DNA from: Gelatoporia subvermispora B
Lineage: Eukaryota > Basidiomycota > Agaricomycetes > Polyporales > Gelatoporiaceae
DNA: 64,000 nucleotides
NCBI GenBank assembly: GCA_000320605.2
Contig: KB445797.1
Span: 742,474 to 806,473 of the forward strand
Reading direction: 5' to 3'
Below are positions 10,693 through 22,041 of the stretch, piece after piece. Below the pieces are notes generated by a model. That model saw only the letters and a program-made list of their open reading frames with translations, was not told the origin of the DNA and did no database searches. Both the position numbers and the translations under genes were made by a program. Numbering within the stretch: position 1 is the first letter of the stretch; the number at the start of each line of letters is the position of its first letter.

Positions 10693-12755
10693 ATGAGCCA
10701 GCAAGCGGGAGGATCGGAGAGCTCATTCGCGAGCGATATCTCGCTGGTCGAGGTCGACGGGCAGGCCGAACCCAGCACGAGTGTATCAACAATTTGTGGT
10801 CTTCGTCGTCTAGAGACCTCATTTCCGGACCCTACTTCCATGGCCGCTTATCCGCAATACATGCTATCGCATTCACCGGCACATGGCTATTCGTCGGGAC
10901 ACAGCGCGCCCTCTACACCCCCTAGTCCGACGGACTCTGTATCGTCATTTCCGTCAGTTGGATCCTCGTTCTTATTCTCCTCTGGACCCGCGAGTCCTCC
11001 ATTTCCGCATACTCAGCCACCATCGCGTGCCGATCCCCCAGATGACGTCCATCAACAGCTGAATGCCGCACAACTCCCCCTGACCTCAGGATTGACTTCT
11101 AGTCACTTTCAAAGCTCTGAACGCTCTACACACGAGCTTCAGGACTTAGTCATGCCATCCTTGTCCCTGGCGTCTTCATCCGTTCTTCCTATACCGGCGC
11201 ATCCCGGACAAGCGCTTGGAGATGTCAGCGTCTTGCTTCTAGGTCCACGTAGTGCCGTTACGGAGTTAGCGGATTTTCTACTGGAGAGCGAGGATGTGCT
11301 CGAGAGGGCGTCATGGGAGGATCTCGAGACCGATCAGCGGCGTGCCCTTGGCCCGCGTGCCCGTGTGCTTCGTGGCAGCACAGACTGGGTGCATCGGAGC
11401 CAAGATCTACAGCTCCGCACTGTGCCTGCACGGAATGTAGAGATCGTTGCCCTTTGGGACGGTACCGACGATGAGGCAAGTCACTGAGAGTTCCAGCGAT
11501 AACTATGTACTGACGTTCCAATTAGAAGTCTCATCAAACCGCCCTGTCCTTGATTCAACATCGGTTCCATGCCTTAAGAGAAGTGCTACATCCTGCAGCT
11601 TCGGCGTCACAGCCAATGGTCGCGAGACTTTGCGCAGCTCCTGCCGCCTCATTATTCATCACTGTTGTACTTGTAGGAGGTAAGTGAACTAACTTCGCAC
11701 CGACCTGGTAGACATTTCCTACGTCTCCCAAGATTTCTTATCTCAATTTTATTATGTGTAATCTCTTGTCAGTACTTGGAGTTCACACTAATTCACGTGT
11801 GTCTGTAGCGACGGAACGTACGAAGCAAGCGCAGCTTGCTACGCTCGGCCACCATGTTCCCCTTGTCATACTACCTCCGTCGGGAACACCCCAGTCTGGC
11901 GAACCTTCCTTTCTGCGCCCCCCTGAAACCGCAGCGCAAATACCCATCTCTTCAACACCACATCGCGCTCCTCTCTCTGCATTTCGCCCGACGTCTGCCC
12001 TTGCACTGCGTGACGCGCTGTTCCATTCACCATCCGTGCGCACGCTTCTCCGTACAGAAGCAGCCGAGCGCTTCCTACATTGGCGCGCGATCGAACAGGC
12101 AGTGGACGACGTAGAGGCCAATGCGTCGTCGTCGTCCCTCCTTAGGAGCACTCGAAGATCCATTGGCGCAGACACATCGGATATCACTCCCATCAAGAGT
12201 GAGACCGAGTACCCGCTGGTCACTCCTCGCGCAGGCAATCCGACAGGCTCACTGCACACTGCAACTTTGCGCGCAAAGAACTCGCCGATCGCCCGGAACA
12301 AGGCGCAGTGGGAGGCCGAGTGGGAGGGCAATCTCTCGCGGGATATCGCGCTTTCACTACGGCGGCGGCGCGTCACGCAGACCGCGTCGCCGTCGTACTT
12401 CACGCTGGACTTTCAGCAGGAACATGCCGACGAATATGCGTCGCCGCCGTGCACGCCACTGGCGTTCGACCCGCTGCATCTGCCCTCACTCCTGGCCGCG
12501 TCGCTCTCGCTGCTGCGCCCGCTTCGCGGGTGTCTAGGTCTTCGCGATACCGTCATGGACCAGTCGGACACTCACTCTGACTTGGGTACGGCTCAGGTGC
12601 GCGACGAGACGGCTAGACGTGCAATGCCGGCTTCGAGGCATGGTAGTGAGCGTCGCGGTGTCACGGGGGTAGGAATCGGACTGGGCTTGGGTCTGGCGCT
12701 GATTAGTGCATTTTGCGCAGGAGTCGGTATTGGAGTCCTGGTGACGCGGATGTGA
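10693..12755 (+). CDS. Ser/Pro-rich protein with a C-terminal membrane anchor, function unknown
   Basis: Three exons (10693-11475, 11526-11679, 11809-12755) join to 627 codons. I do not recognise the family. The first 130 residues are low-complexity Ser/Pro. A compact stretch around residues 175-320 looks folded: it starts DVSVLLLGPRSAVTELADFL and spans the splice at DDE-KSHQTALSLIQHRFHAL. Near the end is a helix, TGVGIGLGLGLALISAFCAG, running on through VGIGVLV, after which only TRM remains. That is the layout of a tail-anchored protein facing the cytosol, on the ER, mitochondrion or peroxisome. Intron 1 begins GCAAGT, so it is a GC-AG intron. The phase across both introns is exact, which supports the model. 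The Arg-rich stretch near residue 500 is coded by very GC-rich DNA. Confidence 0.75.
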
Positions 12756-13243
12756 TTTTCTGTAGATGCTTAGCTGGATCTCGTGTTGTGCTGTATCATG
12801 GACATGGAATATACTCATCTGTATCTGTATGACTATCATCTTTTCGTTCGAAAAGAAATCTTTAGCATGAGCGAGAGGCGTGCGGCTGTTCCTGGGTGGC
12901 TATCGTACCAATGCGCGAGTGGTATCCGGAACGTATCATACTAGATGGTGAAGTTGCAGATTGTACGTGCAGTTTCTTGTACAGAATGTGATGTAAACTA
13001 TGTACAGTGGCAATTATGTCGGCTATAAACGCGTTTCGAGTTCGTGATGGGTTTGTTACGGCTACAGTGTCGATCGGTATCGGTTTTAAGACCGGTGGTT
13101 ATATGGATGAGGAGGTCTCCTTGTTCCAGTGAAAGCAAATGCGGGGATGGGAATGGGGCAAAGCGTAGCTCCAATTTGGGTATCGATGCGCCAGGCATAG
13201 AGGTATCATGCACAGTGCTTAGTTGAAGTGAGCGCAGTACGCG
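12756..13243. other. Convergent intergenic region
   Basis: The tail-anchored gene and the NACHT gene end towards each other here. I see only 3' UTR-like sequence and no gene. Confidence 0.4.
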
Positions 13244-16218
13244 TTAGTCCGCCCTGGCATCTCTTGAGCCGGACCTGCACGTACGCAGCCTCTTGCGACA
13301 GTCAGTGTCGGCTGTAAAAATTGATGTGCGTTTGCGAGAAAGGGAGCGGTCCAGGCACTTTGGCGGACTTCTTGCAGCCTCTGGCGTGGATGATCTACCA
13401 GCGTCTGACTCTCCTTCCCACGAGGCCGACGGCCAGGACGAGTCAAATGTCTTCAAAGAAGACGTGGTAGGGATGGGGGTGAACCCTACAGGTTGCGGCG
13501 ATGACGGCGTTCGTGAGAATAAGAATACTGTCTGCCCCGGATTGGAATCGATGTCGCCAAAGTGGGCGCGAACGAAGCGCAGAACCTCGGCGATGAAGGG
13601 TTGGCTGTGATCTTCAGGTTCTTGGAACTTGAGCGCGGATCAGATTGAAGAACACAGCAATGCTCTCGTGCGGAGCTCACCTGACACCAACTCTGGGCAT
13701 TATATAATATTTCGACGGCAAGGCCGAGTTTGTCCATCCAGCCCATCGTTTCTACCCATATCAACAATCGCTCTTTCTCTGAAACGAATTGTCGCATTGC
13801 AACGTCTAATTCCCTCTCGGCCCTCCCATGAGGCAGTAGCGCTTGGCGGAAGTGTGACGCCCAGTGTACGACGGCATACCGAATGTACTCAGGCACATTC
13901 TCGTGAAGCCTCTTGGTTAGATCTGAGCAATCTGCTCGTTGGATACGGATATTCTCGTACTGGCACGGGTTTTGTTTCAATGCGCCGTCCTGAGATAATG
14001 CAAAGAGACACCTCGAGGCAATCCACGCATGGTCGCTCAGTGGGTCCATGAGAACCGCATAGTCGTTACAACGGTGAATGTCGGAGATGAAATCGGTAAA
14101 TGAGGGGTGGATGAACCCGATTTGGGAGCCGGGGCCCATCTCTCCGTCAACACGAAGTACCGCTGCGAGGCGGTCTAGGATGTCCAAGGATTCCGAGAGT
14201 TTGATTCCAGCGAGGTCGCCGATAGTCTTCGGGGTAATTTGATCCTGTGCTCGCGCGAGAATAGCCAGAATTTGGCGAACTTGAGACATCTGCTCCGGGT
14301 CGTTACGAATCTCGTGAAAAGCGTTTTGCAAAACCGAGAAATAGGTTGTATCGAGTCGAGTAAAGAGCGAATGCGACACAGCGCGGCCTTCCAATATCTT
14401 GTCAAATATGTCCAAACATACCCACGTGTTGCGCGGAACAGTGAGAGCGTTCACTAACGTCGCGGCATAGAGGAAGAACCCGTTGGAGAGTTCAGTCAAC
14501 TTTTCTACAGCGTTCTGGCGCTCTCGGAGAAGAACAAAGGTCCCATCCTCCGCACACCTCCCCAATTCGGTAGAGATGTAAAGGTGGATATCGGCGTGGG
14601 CCGTTAGGCATGAGAAGTCATCCATCGATATAACGCGAATTGAGGAGGTCGATCCGAAGGGACCAATGACCGACAGGATCTCGCGTTCCGGACGGGCCGT
14701 GATCAGAACACGAAGGAACTTCAGGTTGGGCGTCTTCTTCCTCAGCAACCTGAGGAGCGTCGAAATGAAATGGACGCTTCCATCATGGCGATCGTCAGCC
14801 CCATCGATCACGATGGACAGAGGAGTCAGTTCTCCGTCGACGTTCTGTAACGCGTTGAGAATCAGTTCCTCCAGTTGGTGCTCCATGGCTTGATGCGTGC
14901 CGATGGGCAGATGCCGTTGAGCGGCAACTACGATATGTGGCCTGAGGGCCCGACAAGACGTAGCCAGCTGATAGCTGATGGTCGGAATCATGCGATGCTG
15001 GTAGTCGCTATGCGGTGAGCCCCGCCGGAAAAATATCGAAGCGCCAAGAAGATTCTCCTCGTCAGCTCGCCTTGCGAACTGGTGGGCAACGGTCGATTTT
15101 CCAGACCCAGCGGCTCCTAGAAGTACGGCGATCCGGTGAGTGTCCCCGGTGTCCTGGGACCACACCCGTAATTCGTCCATCAGTTCGACCCGCGTACCCG
15201 CGTGGAATTTTGCATATTCGTCGGTTGCAGAAGCCTTGTACGATGCTTCGATGGGGTTTAACTTGAGCAATGCATCAGATTCGTCTATTGCAAACGTTAA
15301 TAGAAGATTCACTTCGACGGACAGAACTGGGAAGATCGCCCACTCACCTCGAATTCTTGACCTTCGTCCAATGACCTGATGGATGGAACTCTCGATTGGA
15401 ATAATGTACAATGTAGTGCGTAATGAACTCAATTACCATTGCGGCGGATGCGATCTCCCGGAGGGTAGCATCTTGACTCATTTGAACCCAAAGCTGAAGA
15501 CAACGTCATTCCATGGCGCGAAGCCGTCGAATAACCACATACGTCAAGGTTGGCTCGAGCGGCAGAGATGTCGCCCCGAATCTCTTTAAGTCTCCGAGCC
15601 AACTCCTGGCTCTCTAAGACCCGCAATAGCCAGCTTCCGCTGGTGACGTTGTTGACTTTGATCTTGATGTGGTCCAATTTGCTTTAGGAATTGAGTAATT
15701 AGCGACGCCAGATTTGCGCGATGTATTTACCGGCAGAAATTAAAGATTTGCGCCCCCGTTTCATTCGATCTGACTACTGCTGTCAGAATCGTATCCTGCT
15801 CCGCCGAGTCGTATGCGCTCAATCTAGACTCCAGAGACAATTCGCATTCTGTGACAGTTCGTCTGAGTGATTCCAGGTCGCACAACACCATCTCCGCTTC
15901 ATGGGAATTTATTCGGCTGGCCTGTAAGCCAGGTCAGACCTACACGATGTATTTTGCACTGCCTCTGACCTGTATTCTTTCGCAACAAAAGCACAAGACT
16001 CCCGTCGCGTATCTGAGTCCAGGTGCGGGGAGACCAGTGATTGCGCCGTTCAAGGCACTCAGCAGGCCGATTGTATTGGAAAGTCCCGAAGCGATAAACC
16101 TATCTCTAGCGGTCGGGCTCTCTAACCTCTCGGCACTAATCAGACCCTGTGGAGGGAGCGATCCAGATCAGTTGAGATCGTGTGCGGGATTCCGCGACAC
16201 TGACCGTCGTCGGTTCAT
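13244..16218 (-). CDS. NACHT-domain (NLR-like STAND) NTPase
   Basis: The main exon (about 15430-13690) encodes a NACHT NTPase. AVLLGAAGSGKSTVAHQFAR is the Walker A loop, followed by LGASIFFRRG and IPTISYQLA, and by LSIVIDGADD as Walker B. A winged-helix-like region and a His-rich segment come later. Upstream exons give a helical N-terminus (MVLCDLESLRRTVTECELSL and EQDTILTAVVRSNETGAQIF). The best fit for the start is a short exon at 16218 reading MNRRR. A 3' intron from about 13690 moves the frame to QEPEDHSQPFIAEVLRFVRA and a stop at 13244. There are no WD40, ankyrin or TPR repeats, which most fungal NLR-like proteins of this kind carry. The C-terminus may be truncated or a different type. 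Related proteins work in allorecognition and probably innate immunity. The N-terminal exons are uncertain. Confidence 0.72.
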
Positions 16219-17643
16219 GATTATCCAGAGGTTTCAAGATCCGTCTAAGTAGCATTTTGGCAAAAGGTATCCTGTATGATCACGATCGAGACGCAGATAT
16301 CAGTACAGGCGCATCCACAAGGAAAAGCAGGACACTACTTGCATCTTGAATGGTTCATTCGCAACGATGTACAAGTTTGAGTCGCGCCAGAGTATAGACG
16401 TAGGATTGATGAAGATTGTTAAGGAGCGTGAAGTGCTTGAGAGAGCACTAGCGGGAGTGAGGCTCACATCCAGGGGAAAGGCAAGGGCAGCGCACGCAAT
16501 CGCATGATGGGCGGAGCAGGATGGTGGGAAAAGCACAGGTCAGCACCGGACACATCCGACCGCCCGCTGGTCCGATTCGTTCCGATTGAGTCACAATCCG
16601 ATGAGGACGAGGAGACGAGGATGGGCAGGAGGTGAGCAAGGGGCGGGATGTGTGTATATTCCAGCGACCCGCCATAGACGATGGTCAGATACTACGTGCG
16701 CATCAAATTCCCACAGATAACATCAGACGAGGTTATCAGGTCTTGTACAATAGCGCAGTAGCATTTCGAAGACCCTCTGCGAGCCGGTTCAGCTTGTGCA
16801 AGTGACACGGTGGGTGTCGATCCTCAGTGAAGACATTGTCTGTATTATAGTTGCGGCTTCGCTAGTTTGCAAGTAGAGGCATCTGAGAGCATCGAATAAT
16901 AGCACTTTCGAGTTTGAGGCAACAAAATTCAGCAGAGCGGGAGGGAGGACGCAAAGCCCATAGCATGGCAAGGTGGTGGTTACGGTGCAAAGAGTGTGGG
17001 CGCGCTGAATTTCGTTCGCACTCACTCCCGGCTGCGGGCATCGCCGACGCCAACTGTTGCCGGCCTGCCATAATAGGCAAGACCACACACAGCGACATTG
17101 ACGGAGCGCTTTTGCCCAATCGGTCGAGGGCTCTCGCCTTTGCACCACACTTTCGACCACCATTATGCGCAAAGCATAACGGATAGGATGTGGTGCGGAC
17201 GCTCTTTCGTGATCTCTTGCACTTGTTTGGACCCGCTCAAATAGTCAGTCGGTGTTGCACATCAAAACGCCGCCCATCTCTTGCAAGCGAATTTGCAACG
17301 TTCATTTGTCTGGGTCTGAATCACACGCGGAGATGCACGCAACGCACGTGTCCGGGGCTTCCGAGAGACGTCCGAACCAGAAGACATGCTTCTGCGTTTT
17401 GGCGTCAGTAGGTACATGCACCGCGCTCGCTCTGCCTCACTCCACAACAATTACTTAGCTTATGGCCTCGCTAAGCCTGCTGGAGTCGAGCTGGAATACT
17501 CGTGGCAGATAGACATCAAACCCCGACGAAACCTCCGAATAGGTGCTTGTCAGATCACACGATACGAGTCGGTCGCACACAGCTCCGAACGCGGTTCTAG
17601 CTGCCTCGTTGTGACCACCTGGGTCAACTTGTGTTGATACTTC
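16219..17643. other. Gene-poor spacer upstream of the NACHT gene and lectin copy 1
   Basis: The 1.4 kb separates two divergent genes. Frames on either strand are short, overlapping and without recognisable domains. It may contain decayed sequence, but I could not match it to anything else in the window. Confidence 0.4.
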
Positions 17644-17666
17644 TTGACGGAAGGAATGATCTCCTA
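17644..17666 (+). promoter_or_regulatory. Shared upstream element of lectin copy 1
   Basis: The sequence TTGACGGAAGGAATGATCTC starts 120 bases before the ATG. Close versions sit 99-122 bases before copies 2, 4 and 5. A TATA-like AATATATG follows near 17730. Confidence 0.5.
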
Positions 17667-17763
17667 TCCGCAGCATGATTTTTGGGCACCGCAAGTTACG
17701 TAGGGTTCGCCGAGGAATATATGAACCGTCCGACATCGTGCAGAAATCTGCCCTCCTAGAGCC

Positions 17764-18644
17764 ATGGCTACAGTCTCTGACTTGTTCCAAGGGACATGGT
17801 ACATCACTGCTCTGCAGCAGGGAACCACCCTCGAGTTTGCAGACGATGTTCCGGGCCATAATCTGACGACGTGGACTTTCAAAGGAAGTGAGAACCAACA
17901 AGTGGCGTATCGCTCTCGCTTTCTTTTCGCACAAAGACTAACGTCTACTCTGCAGTGGCAGCTAGAAGGCAACGCTACGGCGTGCCGTGTTAGAAATGTC
18001 CAATACGGACTCTACATTTCGCTTCCTTCAAGTCATGGGTCTGTTGAGGATGTCGTGTCCAGCTCGGAGCCCATGGATTGGTTTATCAGGGCCACCAATA
18101 GTGGATATATGTACGCTCTTCATCGATCTCGCCGCCGCCGTGAAGCTCATGTTGTTCTGTACAGATTCTCACCAGGTCCAGTGTTCGCCTCAACGTGGAA
18201 TGTAGGCGGTGGCTCCAATTCAGATAACAACCCAGTTGCGTAGATGCTCCTCATGCGCATCGCGCCACGTGCTGACGCATCGTACCCGCCGTTTAGGTCA
18301 TCATATGGTCTCTCGATCAACTTCTCGACAATTCAGTATGGATTTTCAACTCGACCGGGGAGCTATCTGGCTCTTCTTCAAGTCTGATCCCGCTATCCTC
18401 AATGGGCAGTACGATGACGGGCAATCCTGGAAACCCTACAGGTCAATCGAATGGCGCTGCAGGTCCAACCTCAAGTCACGGATCATCTACAAATGTAGGA
18501 GCGATAGTGGGAGGCACGATCGGAGGTGTCGTTGTAGTTGCTGTGCTGGCCTACCTGTTGTGGAGGTTTGGCCTTTGTTCGAAACGGCCCAAGGTCCCTG
18601 ACGGCAGTGCCAACAGTCGGCGTGGTCCGAGGCTCGTGTTTTAG
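17764..18644 (+). CDS. R-type-lectin-like single-pass membrane protein, copy 1
   Basis: Four exons (17764-17901, 17956-18110, 18165-18234, 18297-18644) join in frame to 236 residues. The N-terminal 180 residues resemble a ricin-B-type beta-trefoil: GTWYITALQQGTTLEF, then a QxW-like NQQWQLEG, later YGLYISLP, EPMDWFI, STWNV and NSVWIFNSTG. A Ser/Thr/Gly/Asn-rich stalk follows. The membrane helix is VGAIVGGTIGGVVVVAVLAY, then a basic Cys-containing tail ending in LVF. There is no N-terminal signal peptide. The stalk and NST site suggest an extracellular domain, so the helix may act as an N-out signal anchor. The domain match rests on the pattern of repeats and QxW motifs seen by eye. Ligand and function are unknown. 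It is the first of five tandem relatives and appears intact. Confidence 0.78.
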
Positions 18645-19573
18645 TAACATATCTAGACTCTACATGACCTTCTCTAATTTCGCGCCGTCTGAGATTCCGG
18701 TACGACATACCACGGCGCAGTGGATTCATGAACTCGAGTTGTCCTACGGGGCCGTGACTCGTGCGGGGTGCTATGGAATTTTGATCTGCGGACTGTTGAT
18801 CTGCAGGTCTGCAAAAATAATTAGCGTACGGTGATAACGGTTTTCTGATCCGAGTGTACATTCCGGCTGTCATACGAATCCACATATCTCATGCGCGCGA
18901 CAGGGAAGTTGACCAAGGCCGCTTTCCCTGATTCGCTGGAGAATCCGTTGGCGCCTAGGCAAGTATACACGTGAGCGTGCTACGTTAGCGCTACGTATGC
19001 ACCCCAACTTCCGTCGTCCCAAGGTGCACTGACTGGATCTCAGGCAAGTATACACGTGAGCGTGCTACGTTAGCGCTACGTATGCACCCCAACTTCCGTC
19101 GTCCCAAGGTGCACTGACTGGATCTCGATGCGTCATATGCCTACCTATTTTCTGAAGTCCTCGAACCATGTGTAAGCACATTCAAGCACTAGCATATCGG
19201 ACGCAAAGCAATTCTGTAACTCTGCTAGCAAGTTCAGCGATTTCCCGCCCCTCAGACTCCAGAGTCGAATCAATATCCAACGTCGGGAAGACGACGCGGC
19301 AATCGTTGTTCCATTTCATTTTCATATATGCTGAGATCACAAAAGTACTACAGACTGAGTGCAAGTGAGTGGCAAAGTCAGCGCCCCGGGATGCGCTGCG
19401 AGTAATCCATATATTAACAAACGCGCGATTCTAAGCAGGTGAAGGCCGACTGAGATCGAGGACTAAACACTCTCGCTCCTCACGAATCACAGGAATACTC
19501 TGGGCATCAGTATCTGTATGCATGGAATGCATGTCAGATGGAGTATCTGTGACACGGACTTCGTTGGTGCCCC
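18645..19573. other. Spacer between lectin copies 1 and 2
   Basis: No gene is supported here. The stretch contains an exact 85-bp tandem duplication, listed separately. The rest looks like unconstrained AT/GC-balanced sequence. Confidence 0.4.
18957..19126. repeat. Exact 85-bp direct tandem duplication
   Basis: Positions 18957-19041 and 19042-19126 are identical over all 85 bases and abut with no spacer. The unit begins AGGCAAGTATACACGTGAGC and ends ACTGGATCTC. It holds AGCGTGCTACGTTAGCGCTA, which contains small palindromes. Complete identity means a recent duplication or an assembly collapse or expansion. It does not extend into the flanks. Confidence 0.95.
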
Positions 19574-19596
19574 TTGACAGATGGCATGATTTGGGA
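19574..19596 (+). promoter_or_regulatory. Shared upstream element of lectin copy 2
   Basis: TTGACAGATGGCATGATTTG begins 99 bases before the ATG of copy 2. It matches the elements before the other copies. A TATA-like GATATATATG lies at about 19606. Confidence 0.5.
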
Positions 19597-19672
19597 GCTA
19601 GATAATGATATATATGCAACTGCTCGCCGTATGTTCAGCCATCTGAACGGCCTGAGAACGTTCCGTCTTCCC

Positions 19673-20634
19673 ATGGCTACCATCTCAGACTTGTTCCAGG
19701 GGACATGGTTCATCTCTGCCCTGCAGCAAGGCACCTTTCTCCAATTCGCCAGCGGCAGCCCGGGGTCGAATCTGACAACATCGTCGTTCACGGGAGGGCT
19801 AAATCAGCAGGTTGCGCGTTGCTGACTCCTGCCTTTGTGTCTGCGCTAAGACATCTCACCCAGTGGCAGTTGGAAGGCAATTCATCGGTGTGCCGTGTGA
19901 AGAACGCACAGTTTGGTCTCTACGTTGTATTCCCACTAGAGGAGCAAATCTTATATCTTGTCTCCGAACAAGAGCCGATGGACTGGTATATCAAACCCGC
20001 TAATGGCGGCTATATGTAAGCTCCAGAAGCCTATAGTACCCAATGGTGTTCACCTTAGCCCTATCTTTTCAGCTTCTCAGAGAGTCTGTTATTCACCAAT
20101 TCCTGGAACGTCGAAGATGGGTACCCATGGAATGACAATCCTGTTCGTCACATTACCCCCAGCAGCCTTACTATTGTACCGTGAATATTCAATTAATCCT
20201 TCTTCCAGGTGATCGAATACCCTCTCGACGACCTCCTCGATAATTCCGTATGGATCTTTAATTCAACCGGTGATGCACAGGCTTCCATCACGTCCGAGTC
20301 GAGCTCGGCGTCGCCTTCAAGCATCTCTACAATGGGCAGCACTACGGCAAGCGCTACCGTCGTAGGGAACTTTACGACTCCATCGAATGGACTCGCCGCG
20401 TCTGCGACCAGTCAGAGGTCCTTTATAAATATAGGCGCCATCGTAGGGGGTACAGTCGGCTGCGTTATTGCAGTGGTCGTTGTTGTAGGACTTCTATGTT
20501 GGTGGCTGGGGTTCTGCAGTCGACGCGGAAGGTTCAATTTCCCCAAGGAAAGCACAGCAATTACGGAGGGGAAACACGGAGGCATCAACGACCGGGCTCC
20601 AGATGGCCGATCCCGTCAAAACCTTGTATTCTAG
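19673..20634 (+). CDS. R-type-lectin-like single-pass membrane protein, copy 2
   Basis: Exons 19673-19810, 19864-20015, 20073-20142 and 20209-20634 join to 261 residues. Exon 1 (138 bases) and exon 3 (70 bases) have the same lengths as in copies 1 and 3, with the same intron phases. The protein starts MATISDLFQGTWFISALQQG, has NQQWQLEGNSSVCRVKNAQF at the exon 1/2 joint, EPMDWYI, NSWNVEDGYPW and NSVWIFNSTG. It then has a longer Ser/Thr stalk and the helix IVGGTVGCVIAVVVVVGLLC. The tail is basic and ends in NLVF, like copy 1. No signal peptide is seen. The copy is intact. Its role is unknown; surface recognition or carbohydrate binding is inferred from the fold alone. Confidence 0.78.
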
Positions 20635-22041
20635 GCTATGCGCGCACTTCAATAATTGCACAGACGCTCTCCAGACCATGTTCCCGTGTGACTCGGGAGT
20701 ACCGCTTGGTTACATCAATGACACCTCCACAACGCGGCATGTCGTACTCATGTCTTAGTCACACATCATACTCGTACTAGAGGTGAGCCATGTTTCAAAT
20801 CGAGATATTGTGCACACGTCACTAGTCACTTCTAACATTCGAACGTTGAAGATCGTATCAGTCACTCTAAACTTGAACAGGTATGGAAGTGCTGCGCGAT
20901 CTGAGTCACAGCACGCTCACCTTTAGCGCCTGAGTACAACTCGACTCAGCGCGGCAGGACTTTTGTGCGAAGTGAAAACGAGCGGGTCTGGCGTGCGCGC
21001 ACGAATGGTACTGGGAGGAACTGATTATTTTGGCCGACACAGCGCGGTATAAGGGACAAAATGTGCCCGAAACACTCGAGACAGATTTTAGGCTGGTACC
21101 TGCCACGTCAAGAACTACCGTATATGGCAGGTACGTACCCAGATCAGGAAACTACTAGAACCGGAACCTAGAAAGTACACGTCAGGGGACCCGAGAACAT
21201 GGAGGACTTGGCCTCGCTATCGGTCTCGCCGAGCTTGTCGCCCACAAATCGGCTCCACCGGGAACGTCTTCGATGAGATGTCGTCGACCACGCGTGGGCG
21301 GCAGGGGCGTACTAGATCTGGCGATCCTGTAAGATAGTTCGAGGATATGAAATGGTAACTTCTTGTCGACCGTTATGCTCGATCTCGGGCTTACACCTGC
21401 TCTTATGAGTAGGTAAATGGCCCTTCGGGGCCCAGCAGCGTGTTTGCTAGCCTGACGCACCTCGTTGGCGTACATCAACTACCTCGAAAGGCGTGCAAGA
21501 CGTCGAGCTCCGAGACAACTCGACATTTTCCTAATGCACTAGTGAGCCAAAATGCTAGCATCAGAAAAGTGTCGCGTCAACTTAGACGTATTGTCCCTTC
21601 CTTTCGCATCCTGACGGCGCCATTGTTCTGATGTTCTACAACCGGCTGCGTCTGCTCTACCATAGCACATTCGACTCGAACGGGTTTCATTGGTTATCAT
21701 GCAGTGCGTATCCTACACACAAAAAACCTCTAGAGACGTCGAAGCAGGTTTCCACAGCACGCGCGTAGAGGATACATCAGCAAATTCAAGCGCCAGTTTC
21801 GAAGCAGATTGGATTGATTCGCACCTGCGCTCTCTTGGAACGTTCACGACGCGCCGTCACGCGCGGGACTGGCTATTTCCGGTGACAGCTATATTGGACA
21901 GTCTGACATCCTCGATTCCACTGTGGCATCACCGTGCTTCTTGTCGGAACACGATACGGCTGGCCATGGCTACATATAATCTCCAGTACTACCTATATTC
22001 AATCCCATCTCAGCGCACACCCCTCCGTCGAAGTAAAATCT
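20635..22041. other. Spacer with transposon-like relic between lectin copies 2 and 3
   Basis: The stretch holds no supported gene. A 98-codon minus-strand frame (21182-21478) has no recognisable domain. A hairpin and a dispersed-repeat match lie at 21096-21148. A weak form of the shared upstream element (TTGGACAG at 21894) and a TATA-like CCTATATTC near 21990 precede copy 3. Confidence 0.4.
21096..21148. repeat. Short inverted repeat and dispersed-repeat relic
   Basis: GTACCTGCCA (21096-21105) is the exact reverse complement of TGGCAGGTAC (21125-21134), giving a 10-bp stem with a 19-base loop. Positions 21105-21148 also match 62235-62278 at 35 of 44 bases. The pair is probably the remains of a transposon end. 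Confidence 0.55.
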
